Of a DNA stretch of 64,000 nucleotides, positions 55,401-64,000 are shown piece after piece (position 1 is the first letter of the stretch; the number at the start of each line of letters is the position of its first letter). Both the position numbers and the translations under genes were made by a program. A model generated the notes under the pieces. That model did no database searches, had not been told where the DNA came from, and worked only from the letters and a program-made list of their open reading frames with translations. The stretch is from Rheum nobile (lineage: Eukaryota; Streptophyta; Magnoliopsida; Caryophyllales; Polygonaceae): NCBI GenBank assembly GCA_027886185.1, contig WOAB01000563.1, positions 620,001 to 684,000 of the forward strand, read 5' to 3'.

Positions 55401-56907
55401 TTATCAGTCCTTAGACCAAGTCGGTTGTACGCAAAGTGGGCTAAGTGTGATTGTTGGATCTAGAAGTGGCTTTCTTAGGCCATGCGATCAATAAGAATGA
55501 GATTATGGTTATTCCCCAGAAGAGTGAATCAGTAGTTGTTTGGAAGCGGCCTCAGGGTGTGAGCGAGGTGCGCAGTTTCCCAGAGCTTGCAGGACATTAT
55601 AGACGGTTCATGGAAGGATTTTTCTAAGATCACTCCACCTATGATCAGTCTGTTCCACAAGGTCAACAAGAAGTTGTCTGGGATGACAAGTACAAGACCA
55701 GTTTTCAAGAAGTTGAAACAGTGTCTGACTTTTGCACCAGTTTTGGCATTGTCAGAAAGAATGATGGCTATATGGTCTATAGTTAATGCTTCGAGAAATG
55801 GGTTGGGATGTGTCTTTGATGCAGAAAGGCAAGGATATTGCATACGCATCTAGACAATTGAAAACCTATGAAGCAAACTAACCAACACATGACCTAGAAC
55901 TAGCAGCAATAGTGTTTGCATTGGAAACTGAGGTTACTTGGGTAACCCAGAGGTCAGCAGAAGTTTCCACCAGGAGATTGTCCGTTACATGGCATTCCTA
56001 AGACCATTGTATCGGATCGAGATGGCCGATTTATGTCAAGTTTATAGCAAGAACTTCACAATGCCATGGGAACTGAATTGAGATTCAGCAGCGTTTCATC
56101 CTCAGACAGATGGTCAGTCTGAAAGACCATCTAGACCTGGAGGATATGCTAAGAAGTATACGTACTTGATCATCCAACTAAGTTGGGAAGATAGCCTAAG
56201 TCTGATTGAGCTCACATACGATAATAGTTGGCATGCTACAATCAAGATGGCTCCGTTTGAAGCTTTGTATGGTCACAGATGTAGATCTCAGATTTGTTGG
56301 GTTGAGTACGCCGACAAGATTCTACTTGGACCAGAGTTAGTCGAAAGGACAACTTCGAACATTGCTCTGAGTAGACAGAGGTTGTTGACCGCTCAGAGTC
56401 GACAAAAGTTTTACGCAGATCAGAAGTGTTAAAGTGTTGAGTTCGAGGTTGGTGTCAAGGTACTTGTCACAGTATCGCCACCCAAGGATGTTTTCAGGTT
56501 TGGTAAGCGTGGGAAGCTTAACCCTCGCTACATGGGACCATTCAAAATTCTGGATAGAGTAAGATATCTAACGTACCGTTTGGCATTGTCGCCATCGGCA
56601 TACCCAGTGTATAATGTGTTCCACGTATCATTGCTAAGGATATTCGTGCCAAGATGAGTCTCGTAGGCTGAGCTATAAGAACGTCGAGATTCAGGCAAAC
56701 GGTACTTGAGAGGAGATGCCAGTGTGCATTCTCGAACGCCGTGTGAAGCGACTGTGCAACGAGATCGTACTGTTGGTACGAGTTATGTGGTCCAGGTCTG
56801 GGACTGAGGAAGTTACTTGGGAAACCGAGACAGAGATGCTCAGACACTTTCCCGAGTTGTTTTTCGGCCAAGTTTCGGGGTCGAAACTTCTTTTAAGGGA
56901 GAGGTGA
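52450..56907 (+). pseudogene. gypsy2 internal copy b, dead pol
   Basis: The leader frame MGAFCSLQR lies at 52662-52769. After gag come a non-coding protease remnant, RT with TGA at 54982-54984, and an open segment 55021-55323 (KIDLRSGFHQLRIRED, then FVVMPSELTNALG, where G of PFGLTN is E). FING replaces FIDD at 55343-55348, the same RNase H to integrase deletion lies near 55930, and MAPFEALYG and the chromodomain tail follow to 56900. The lesions are those of copy a and of gypsy3. Confidence 0.88.
52901..54118 (+). CDS. gypsy2 copy b gag, open reading frame intact
   Basis: 405 codons from MVNTRNT (52901; an in-frame ATG five codons earlier is less likely). The capsid-type gag domain spans residues about 120-250: HWFSHMERLFRNVECTEAE, KMTDRFFSRAMREEKHKEF, LKVTELATKFNHLMQY. 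Two perfect CCHC knuckles follow, CYNCGTHGHKSNEC and CFDCGKEGHMQAFC. It ends KAPSP then TAA at a point where related copies read on (SP-S/M). Gag assembles the cytoplasmic particle and binds element RNA. The gag frame is clean while the pol behind it is dead, so this copy could at most supply or use Gag. Confidence 0.8.
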   Translation: MVNTRNTIRTGAGPSIDPRLNPRNVADPSEERESVFHNNPGGNDPARDNAPRIFDKAAVAEIRGIVMQAIADALLPNVHQAQGVPVSREVPRFEEQENHVLQGGVIRNRGEYGRALKAVNSMRPDRFDGKGEPVKVAHWFSHMERLFRNVECTEAERVHIASLQLKEEATEWWASTGLADSPVLTWSMFKTKMTDRFFSRAMREEKHKEFLYPQTDGLKVTELATKFNHLMQYAGPEISSEAQKIWYFHEWMSPDIKPMMVHHTCSTLEQYVDTAYKLEVTLEESAKKRNSQRQVQYQPQASGFKRPAPPSDFARSGRARTNKTHDESTQRSGQGNNPIQCYNCGTHGHKSNECLKDKKTCFDCGKEGHMQAFCQRRNVKGAESRQGSVNQNNRPKFSPVKAPSP

Positions 56908-59389
56908 TGTGATACCCCGTAATTTTGTAAGGCTATTTTGGGAATTATGGATTTTTCCCGAACGTCCGTTTGGTACGTCGGATTTAATTCTGAGAGCTTA
57001 AGACATTCTGTAATGTGCTCTGTATTTGTAATATTTTTCTCAGTGAAGAATTATACAGTCGAGGTGTGTTGGGAGTTTATACTCGTTCGTGTACGACTTT
57101 CGTTAACGCGGATTAAGATTGGTACAAGTTTATTGCCCAAGAGTTGTTATCTAATGGGCAATAGTACAAGATTCTTTATCCAAAGGTTTTTGTCCAAGAG
57201 CCATTGTCCAAGGGGCAAAAGGGTTTGGATATTGTCCAAGAGGCAAGGACCCTAATTTCTTCTATAAATAGAGGTGTTGGGTGAGGGTGGAAGAGGGTGC
57301 GAAAGACGTGGAAGCGCTCTCAGATTCTCGCCTCTCAAAAACGCTCTCAAAGAAAACGCTCTCTCTCGAGAAGGCTCTAAGTGGATCGTCGGAGCTCGTT
57401 TAGTGTCGTTCTCGGTGGCCAAGGGGAAGCTTGGGAGGCCCTTAGAAGCCTAGAAACCAAGCAAGGCGAAAGACGAGCCAAATCGATCGTCGAGGGTGAG
57501 TTTTCTCCTCTCGTATTTCTGTTTTTATTCGCGACGGCGACCGCCGTGAGGATCACGGCGACCGCCGGCTCGAAGGCGGCGACCGCCGGCATGAGACGGC
57601 GCCCGCCGTGAGGAACACGGCGACCGCCGGCATGAGACGGCGCCCGCCGTGGTGAACGGCGACCGCCGTGATGAAGGAGGCCAGCCGCCGTGGTTGAGCG
57701 GCGCCCGCCGTGGTTGAGACGGCGCCCGCCGTGATTGTTGTGGCGCCCGCCGACGAGTTGTTGTTGGCCGGGTTGTTGGTGTTGGATTCCGTAGCCTTCG
57801 TTCGGGTTTCGTTTCCTTCGATTCCTTTCGTTCTTTCGTAGATCGGTATTGTTGTTTGTCGAATCTAACTTAGGGTTTCTGTATGGGTCGATCCGAAGGT
57901 ACCGGAGTTGGCAGATTCGTCTCTGTGTCGAGCCCGGAATCCCGTCGTTAGACTTCGTTCAAACTCTGCGGATTAAGGCAAGTGGCGGTTCGCTCTTGCT
58001 CATTCGTTCCATATTTACATTAATTATCAGTAGTTTATCTGAGTAATTAATTTGGAATGAATATTCTGTTTGTCTGAAAACGGTTTTGTTAAACTGTTTT
58101 GAAAATCATATAATAGGTTGTATATCTGTTAGAACAACGCTATTATCTGTGATCGCCTTTCGGGCCTTTATGTGGATTTATCCAGTAACGGTTGTTGTGC
58201 TGTATTGTTTAGTTAGCACTAGTGGCTAGGAACGCTATGTACCTTGAGGGGGTTTAGCTGTTTCTTTATAACTGGTACTTGGTGGTTCATCCCCAGTACT
58301 TTCTCTTTGGTCATGACCATACCCTTTCACAGGGTAGGCGCACTTCGCTAGTGCCAAATCTTCCAGGGTTCATCCCTTCGATATCTCTTGTGAGGAGATC
58401 TGATATCTCTTGTGAGGAGATCCGATATCTCTTGTGAGGAGATCCGATATCTCTTGTGTGGAGATGTAAAAGCTTATAACGTAATGCTCGTTTTGGAATT
58501 AAATAAGATAAGTGCCCGAGTGCACATGATTAATATACCTTGGGCGAGTAGTGCAGCTAAGTTCAGTGCAGCTAGGAAAACTCGTCTTGACTTGAATGTA
58601 GTACGTTCTCTTTCCAATCTGGATTCACTGTAGGCGTTGAGGTTGGTCATGAACCGAAGCATCTTAGTCAGTTTTAAATCATTGTTGTATGATCCTGTAA
58701 TCATTCCAGATTTGTCATTTTTCCTTAAAGACTCAATCTCTTGGAGTCTCTTTTCGAGTCGATTTCTGTGAAGATGAAGTCTTCCAGAATCTTCTCTCAT
58801 GCATATCTCTTGTTTTTATTCCGTGAAAGTGCCGGGTTATGTATCGTCCCTTCGGTTATTATTCGAGGGACAATGATAGTAAACAGTTACGATCACTCGA
58901 ACCATTCTGCTTTTTACCCTTGCTAGTCTATTCAAGTAGACTAACCCATGAATTTTGTTCTCCGCATGTGGGCTGGTGTCATCCGTTCGATTCGGCACAT
59001 CAGATAGAGTGAAGATTTGAGGAGACTAGATTGACTATGAAGACGACGGTTGTTTTTGGATGTTTTAATAATTGCTTTTAATCAGGTTGAGATCCTTGGG
59101 CAGATGATCATCACGATCACAACCCCGTTTGTAAAATCTTTTATTTGTCTTCTGCTGTACTTTGTTTGGGTTAAACTATGTTTTGACCTATTCGGGATTG
59201 GGTTGTAATCCCGTAACTCTTGTTTCCTCAACAATGTTATGTTTTGGAATTTAATGCTTGATCTTTGTGTATCAATTGCATTTCATAAATTATATTTATT
59301 TGGTAAAGCCTTGGGTGATCTCGGTAAGGAACACTGGGGTCACTGGCGGTAATACATTTCCAAAAGGGTTAAGTTTTGGGGGTGTTACA
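56908..59389 (+). repeat. gypsy2 LTR3
   Basis: 2482 bp. TATAAATA lies at 57263-57270. A shorter GC-rich array lies at 57535-57755. Four 22-bp units lie from 58379. It ends GGTGTTACA at 59389, followed by the TSD GGGTT. Confidence 0.93.
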
Positions 59390-60105
59390 GGGTTGACCCA
59401 GCGGGTCAAAGGTGCCCATTTTATATGATTAATATTATAATTTTAAATTTAATAAAAAATTTAATAAAATTTTAATATTATATAATTATTTAATAAAGTA
59501 TTTTAAAATATTTAATATAAATGAAATAAAATATATGAAATAATGGGGTCCCTCGAGCTCAAATTCACTATTCGGGTTGGGTTGGGTTGGGTCATTCGGG
59601 TTTGGGTTCGGGTCCTTTGGGCTCAAGTCCTTCTTGACCTAGTGGATTTTAGGTCGGGTCTCGACCCAAAAAAGTCGGGTCGGGTTTTCGCGTCGAGTCG
59701 GTTTTTGACAGGTCTAATGACAACTGAGTAAGGCGTCTAAATTATACATTAGTGAGTGCACTACATAATCCTTTCTACATCTATGTCCGACCACCCCATC
59801 ATTTCTTATTAGATTTGGAAGTAAAAATGGATGTGTACCACTATAAGCATATTAAGAACATATATATGATAACATAAATATAAAAGAAATAAAAATATGT
59901 AACCAACACAAAGACACAAACACGCGAAAGTATAGATGAAAATCATTACAAAATACATGTCCCGTGCTACACTGTCCTTCTAGTGAAGATTAAAAATAGT
60001 TTATGGGTGTTAATTATGATCTTGAAAATCATGCTGACTCACAAATTATCTTGTTGATGGATCATTAATAATTAAATAGTCGTTGATGTCTCATCTATAA
60101 ATATA

Positions 60106-60148
60106 TTTAAAAGTTAGCATTCTAGGTCATTGAATGCTAACTTTTAAA
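60106..60148. repeat. Hairpin, copy 1 (17-bp perfect stem, 9-nt loop)
   Basis: TTTAAAAGTTAGCATTC, loop TAGGTCATT, then the exact reverse complement of the arm. Confidence 0.9.
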
Positions 60149-60459
60149 GATGAATTAGTTATTTTTTTCATTTCATGCCTTATTTATTTAGCACAAAATT
60201 TAAATAATTTCTCAAATCCAAAAAAATACTAAAGTGACAATTTCATATATTAACAATTATATTAATAATCTATAATCGTCTATATAATATACAAAGTTTT
60301 TGATTCACAATTATATATAATTACTACATATTAATCAATTAAAAATTCCTCATTTTCATATCGTTGTATAACTCTTATATCTTCACGTTAAATTTTCAAC
60401 ATAGTTCAATTTATATTTCTCTTAAGCATGAAAAACAACCACCTATATCTATATATATA

Positions 60460-60502
60460 TTTAAAAGTTAGCATTCTAGGTCATTGAATGTTAACTTTTA
60501 AA
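60460..60502. repeat. Hairpin, copy 2 (one mismatch)
   Basis: The same arms and identical loop as 60106-60148, with GTTAAC for GCTAAC in the right arm. Confidence 0.9.
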
Positions 60503-61033
60503 GACAAAATCAAAGGCTTAAATAGGCCTAAAGGTATAGTTTGCATATAGGGTTAGTTTATCACCCTTAGTATATAATATGTTAGATTTTCCGATCGGTT
60601 TTTACTATAGGGTTTATAAAACAATATAAAATACATAAGTATAATTATAGGCTACTTTGTAATTTAAGTAATTAAATTTTCTTTGTTTATTTTAATATAC
60701 CATAGCATAATTATGTGTATATATAAAAATGAGCACTATTTGTAAGTAATTATTCCCTCCCCACACACACTTTTTTCAGTTAAATCTTGCCTTTACGTAC
60801 GTACTACTCTTTAGGTTATGACTCATTTTTTAACCTAAATCTCAATTAGTGATAGTTACTGCATACTGTATATGTTGTATTTTGCTCTCATTTACTCCTA
60901 TTTTTATATTATCCAATTATTACACGTAACTCCCGTATTTAGTACACAAAGAATGGTTGGAAACAAATTATAGTCAAGATGTCTAAACGGTTATATGTCA
61001 AAATAGCTCCATTTTCCAAGTAACATTTTCATC

Positions 61034-61178
61034 TATAAAAGGGCGAAAACGGTGGTATTTCGTTCATTTGCTCTGGGCATCCATCATCTCATTCTTCTAC
61101 ATGGAAATTAGCTTTAGAAAGCCATATAGTGAAGCTTGTGAGATAGTGAGCAACACCTTAAAAAGACATGGTCATTGA
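61034..61178 (+). other. Possible promoter and first exon of an unrecognised gene
   Basis: TATAAAA at 61034-61040 is followed 60 bp later by ATG (61101), which opens MEISFRKPYSEACEIVSNTL and stops after 25 codons. A GTGAGC within it could be a donor. A later frame, 61644-61847 (LEELIKDESRNNRH and on), could be another exon, but I cannot join the two in phase. I do not recognise either. Confidence 0.2.
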
Positions 61179-62523
61179 AGTAAGCATAATTATTAAGTTA
61201 AAGATGTGAATAAGGATTCCTGATTGTCGATGATGCAAGTATATATCCACCTCACGGTAACTATCCTTGATTATATGTATTTGGATCTCTTTTGGAGTCT
61301 ACAATACTTACATATATCGGTTTAAATTTATTAATATAATTGTCATTTGATCGAGATAGGTTAATTTTATGTGAAGATATCAGAGAATTGGATAATCTAA
61401 TAGCACTATTGAGGCATCGATTGTTTACATCATGCACCAATAACTTTCACTAGAAGGAGGACAAAGACAATCGATTTAGGACGACTGATTGTTAGTAACG
61501 AATAAAGTAAACTATTTTATGGATGATGTAAACCCTTCAACTATTGGTAGCATAAATTCAATTAGGTTTGTATTTTTAGTTCTTTTTTTGTACTAAATCG
61601 TTTTAGGTAGGTGTGTTGTTATTTTGGTTAAGGATGATTTTTATTGTTTTATTTTATACATATTCATTTTACACTCATCATGTATATATATACTAAATTT
61701 GGCCTCATTTGTGTTGGTCTAGAGGAATTAATCAAGGATGAAAGCCGAAATAATAGACATGTACTCACTCTCACATATGAAATGTACAAGGAAGAAGTTA
61801 TGAATTATAATTTCGCTAAGAAGAGTAAGCATGTACCGATAAAATAACTAATGTACTTTAATATAAAATGTAACAAGGTTTAAGAATATGCAGAGTCATC
61901 AATTATTTATATTACTCCGTATTTAATAAGAATATGAAGTAATGACTAATATATTTTAATTAAATTGATATTAATGTCTAGGAATGTGTAAAGTCAACGT
62001 GACTAATAAAACGATATATATTCCAGACCAAATAAATAAAACGATATATTAATGAATATTAATAACTAAAGCAAAACAAAAAAGACATTATTAAAAGGCA
62101 ATAAGTTTAAAAGATAAAGGCAAAAAATTAGAAATGTGAAGGGTAGTGGAGCATGTAAGAAATGAGAGTTGTAGCAAGTTTCTTACAAATGCTTGAGTTC
62201 AAGCACAACATATAATTAGATAGACATTTCCAAAATATTTCCCAAATATTTTCAAAGGAAAAAACGCATCCCTACAAAAAACAACTACCACCTTAATTCA
62301 AAATTTAAATTGAACTTCTGACCAAAATAAATAAATAAAATTATACTTCGTACAATCATAGCATTTTATACCTAAAATACTTAGATATTACATTTTTTGT
62401 CAAGACTTAAATATTACATTTAAATACATATCAAACAATATATCGTCTAAGATAAAACATGAAACAATAATCCATATATTAGAAACTCAAATTTAAACTG
62501 TGACACTACATATACACAAAAGA

Positions 62524-62553
62524 CCCGTGTGAAGCACGGGCTTCGATTTCTAG
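62524..62553 (+). other. Helitron-like 3' terminus (hairpin plus CTAG)
   Basis: CCCGTG-TGAAG-CACGGG forms a 6-bp GC-rich stem, followed 9 bp later by CTAG. This is the layout of Helitron 3' ends. A decayed relative at 59961-59984 ends CTAGT. No RepHel gene or matching 5' end was found. Confidence 0.35.
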
Positions 62554-62745
62554 CGAAGATTAAAAATTAATGAGTTTAGCGTTTCAGATTGTTAATTAAT
62601 GATATCTCATGAAGATTAAAATTAGAAAAATGTGATGAGTACGTCTTTGTATGCGGCTCTGACCAAAATGCAGTGTTTAATCTCACCATCGATCAAGAAA
62701 CTAGCGTTAATAGAAATGTTTTTATATATAGATGAATCGATTATA

Positions 62746-63130
62746 CACTACTAGAAAAAGGGCAATTTTTGGCATATTTTAAGGTTATTTTCGACACCTT
62801 AATACATATCCGACACCATGTAAGAGTGTCGAAATATCCGTGGTCAGTAATGGTTAGAAACCATTTTCGACACCTTAAAGTATTTATGTCAGTTTTAACA
62901 CTCTAAAGTGTTGATATTTTTAGCAATTTTTGACACCTTAAAGTGTCGCTTTTAACAACATTTTGACATCTTTCGGTGTCTATGTCTATTCTGACACTCT
63001 AAGGTGTCAATATTTTTACCCTTTTGATACTTAACTCTTTCATTTTCAGATCCATTTTCGACACCTTTCGGTGTCTATGTCAATTTTGGTATTCTAAGGT
63101 GTCGATATTTATAGTCATTTTCATAGCTAT
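62746..63130 (+). mobile_element. CACTA transposon left end
   Basis: CACTACTAGAAAAAGGGC at 62746 is a CACTA terminal repeat. It is followed by about ten sub-terminal copies of TTTCGACACCTTAAAGTGTCG-like units (palindromic GACACCTTAAAGTGTC and variants) up to about 63105. The other end would lie beyond the window. It belongs to a different family from the CACTA end at 31364. Confidence 0.7.
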
Positions 63131-63484
63131 GGAGAATTACTAATTCATATTAGCGAGCCAAGCGACCATTACATTTATCCCTGCTATATATATGAAACAC
63201 ATCCAAAGCAATGGAATTAAATGTTTTAGACAATGTGAAGCCAAAAGAGTAATTATATATATATAATATGTCATAAAGGATAACTACATTATGAAGTTTC
63301 AAAGTAAAACTATTTAAAAACACGGTATTAACTATATAAATGTACTCAAAATACCACAAAAATGAGCAACAACTAAAGAACATGATCATATGGCTTCTAA
63401 TAACGATCAAACTCGGGTGAGACTTCCCTAACAACTGAAAATTTCATTCATCAAGGGAGAATAAATATAATTTGAACACTCTCT

Positions 63485-64000
63485 ATGGCTGCCCATTCGC
63501 CTCCTCCACCGTTTGGGGTGTCGCCCCACCAAACCATGTCTCGTTCGGGATAATGGACAACACCATGCTATCCTTGCTGATGAATTTGTAGAAAGATCGA
63601 TGTCTCTTTCCCTAATGGTATGGATAGAAATCATGTTGTCACGATCTCTACGGAGTTACTCGAGGTGCTTGCCTCGGTTTGGAAATCGTCTTTGATTGTC
63701 AAAGTCTTGGAAGGCTCCGTCCCCTTTGCCATCATGGAAAGGAAGTTACAAGAACTTTGGAAACCTAGTGAGAAGATGCTTGTGGCAGACCTCCCTAATG
63801 GATACTATGTAGTTCGTTTTGAAACGGAAGGTGATTATATGAAAGTTCTTACTGGAGGCCCTTGGACCATCTTTTTCCATTACCTTATCAATCGCGGTTG
63901 GACCTTGGATTTCAATCCTCTCGCGAACATTATTACAACGACTCCATGCTGGATTTGTTTCTCCGACTTGCCTATTATGTTGTACAAGGAGAAAGTTCTA
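63485..64000 (+). pseudogene. LINE-type ORF1 (DUF4283) fragment, runs off the window
   Basis: A frame starting MAAHSPPPPFGVSPH (63485) meets TAA at 63551-63553 and TGA TGA at 63578-63583. In the same frame it continues as HVVTISTELLEVLA, LWKPSEKMLVADLPNGYY, VVRFETEGDYMKVL, GGPWTIFFHYL and WTLDFNPL to the window end. This is the DUF4283 domain that opens ORF1 of many plant L1-type LINEs, an RNA-binding, gag-like protein. The three stops make it non-functional. It lies inside or beside the CACTA element that begins at 62746. Confidence 0.65.

Larger units (their letters stand above)
43219..59389 (+). mobile_element. gypsy2 array: LTR-internal-LTR-internal-LTR
   Basis: Three near-identical LTRs start with TGTGATACCCCG at 43219, 49920 and 56908, separated by two internal regions in the same orientation. 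One TSD, GGGTT, flanks the whole (43214-43218 and 59390-59394), and no TSD lies at the inner junctions. A PBS TGGTATCAGAGCC follows LTR1 and LTR2. A polypurine tract TTTTAAGGGRGAGGTGA precedes LTR2 and LTR3. Confidence 0.92.
43113..59716. mobile_element. Second hAT-like element, split by the gypsy2 array
   Basis: The left end TAAACCTGTCAA (43113) and right end TTGACAGGTCTA (ending 59716) are inverted repeats. Flanks ATGTCAGC and ATGACAAC form an imperfect 8-bp TSD. Without the array the element is about 430 bp and, like 33999-34614, consists of GGGTCGGGT-type sub-terminal repeats around an AT-rich core. Confidence 0.7.
59717..61000. other. AT-rich repeat-derived DNA
   Basis: Contains a Helitron-like 3' end (59961-59984), a paralogue of the DNA flanking the foldback (59995-60100) and two hairpins (60106-60148 and 60460-60502). 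No gene seen. Confidence 0.5.

Overview
This is a plant nuclear genomic window, most likely from a eudicot. The evidence is TTTAGGG-type telomere-like tracts, spliced genes, plant-type LTR retrotransposons with initiator tRNA-Met primer binding sites, FAR1/MULE, plant-mobile-domain and GRF zinc-finger genes, and a six-exon plant laccase. Only two genes look intact: a small two-exon GRF zinc-finger gene (+, 4927-5363) and the laccase (-, 31765-39352). Almost everything else is transposable-element DNA or pseudogene. The species cannot be named from sequence alone.

Layout. 1-5900: an accessory block with a broken plant-mobile-domain gene (+), a broken FAR1/MULE transposase with a truncated OTU domain (-) and the GRF gene (+), carrying clusters of 15-bp and 23-bp palindromes and telomere-like tracts. 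5900-7340: a V-ATPase subunit G pseudogene (-). 7432-30851: a three-level nest. A Ty1/copia element (-; 209-bp LTRs, TSD AGAGT) is interrupted at 12128-30607 by a Ty3/gypsy chromovirus-like element, gypsy1 (-; about 2.44-kb LTRs, TSD ATTTG). The 5' LTR of gypsy1 is interrupted at 21488-28963 by a scrambled gypsy of another family, gypsy3 (+; TSD TACTT). 31364 is the end of a CACTA transposon. 31765-39352: laccase, with a hAT-like element and a Stowaway-like MITE in intron 4. 39896-41117: a 1.2-kb inverted-repeat (foldback) element. 41275-41535: two tRNA-like SINE heads. 43113-59716: a second hAT-like element, split by a three-LTR array (43219-59389, gypsy2; LTR-internal-LTR-internal-LTR, one TSD GGGTT). 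59717-64000: AT-rich DNA with twin hairpins, Helitron-like 3' ends, a CACTA left end (62746) and a LINE ORF1 fragment running off the window.

How the parts relate. gypsy2 and gypsy3 are one family whose reverse transcriptase is dead through shared lesions (the catalytic FIDD is FING in all three internal copies, with a shared stop and a shared RNase H/integrase deletion), yet they sit at independent sites with their own TSDs. They were therefore probably mobilised in trans. gypsy1 is a relative with a once-complete single-frame gag-pol. It also carries an uninterrupted 281-codon sense ORF upstream of gag; the start of that ORF is recognisably conserved, but truncated, in both gypsy2 internal copies. 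This upstream ORF is my best candidate for something undescribed.
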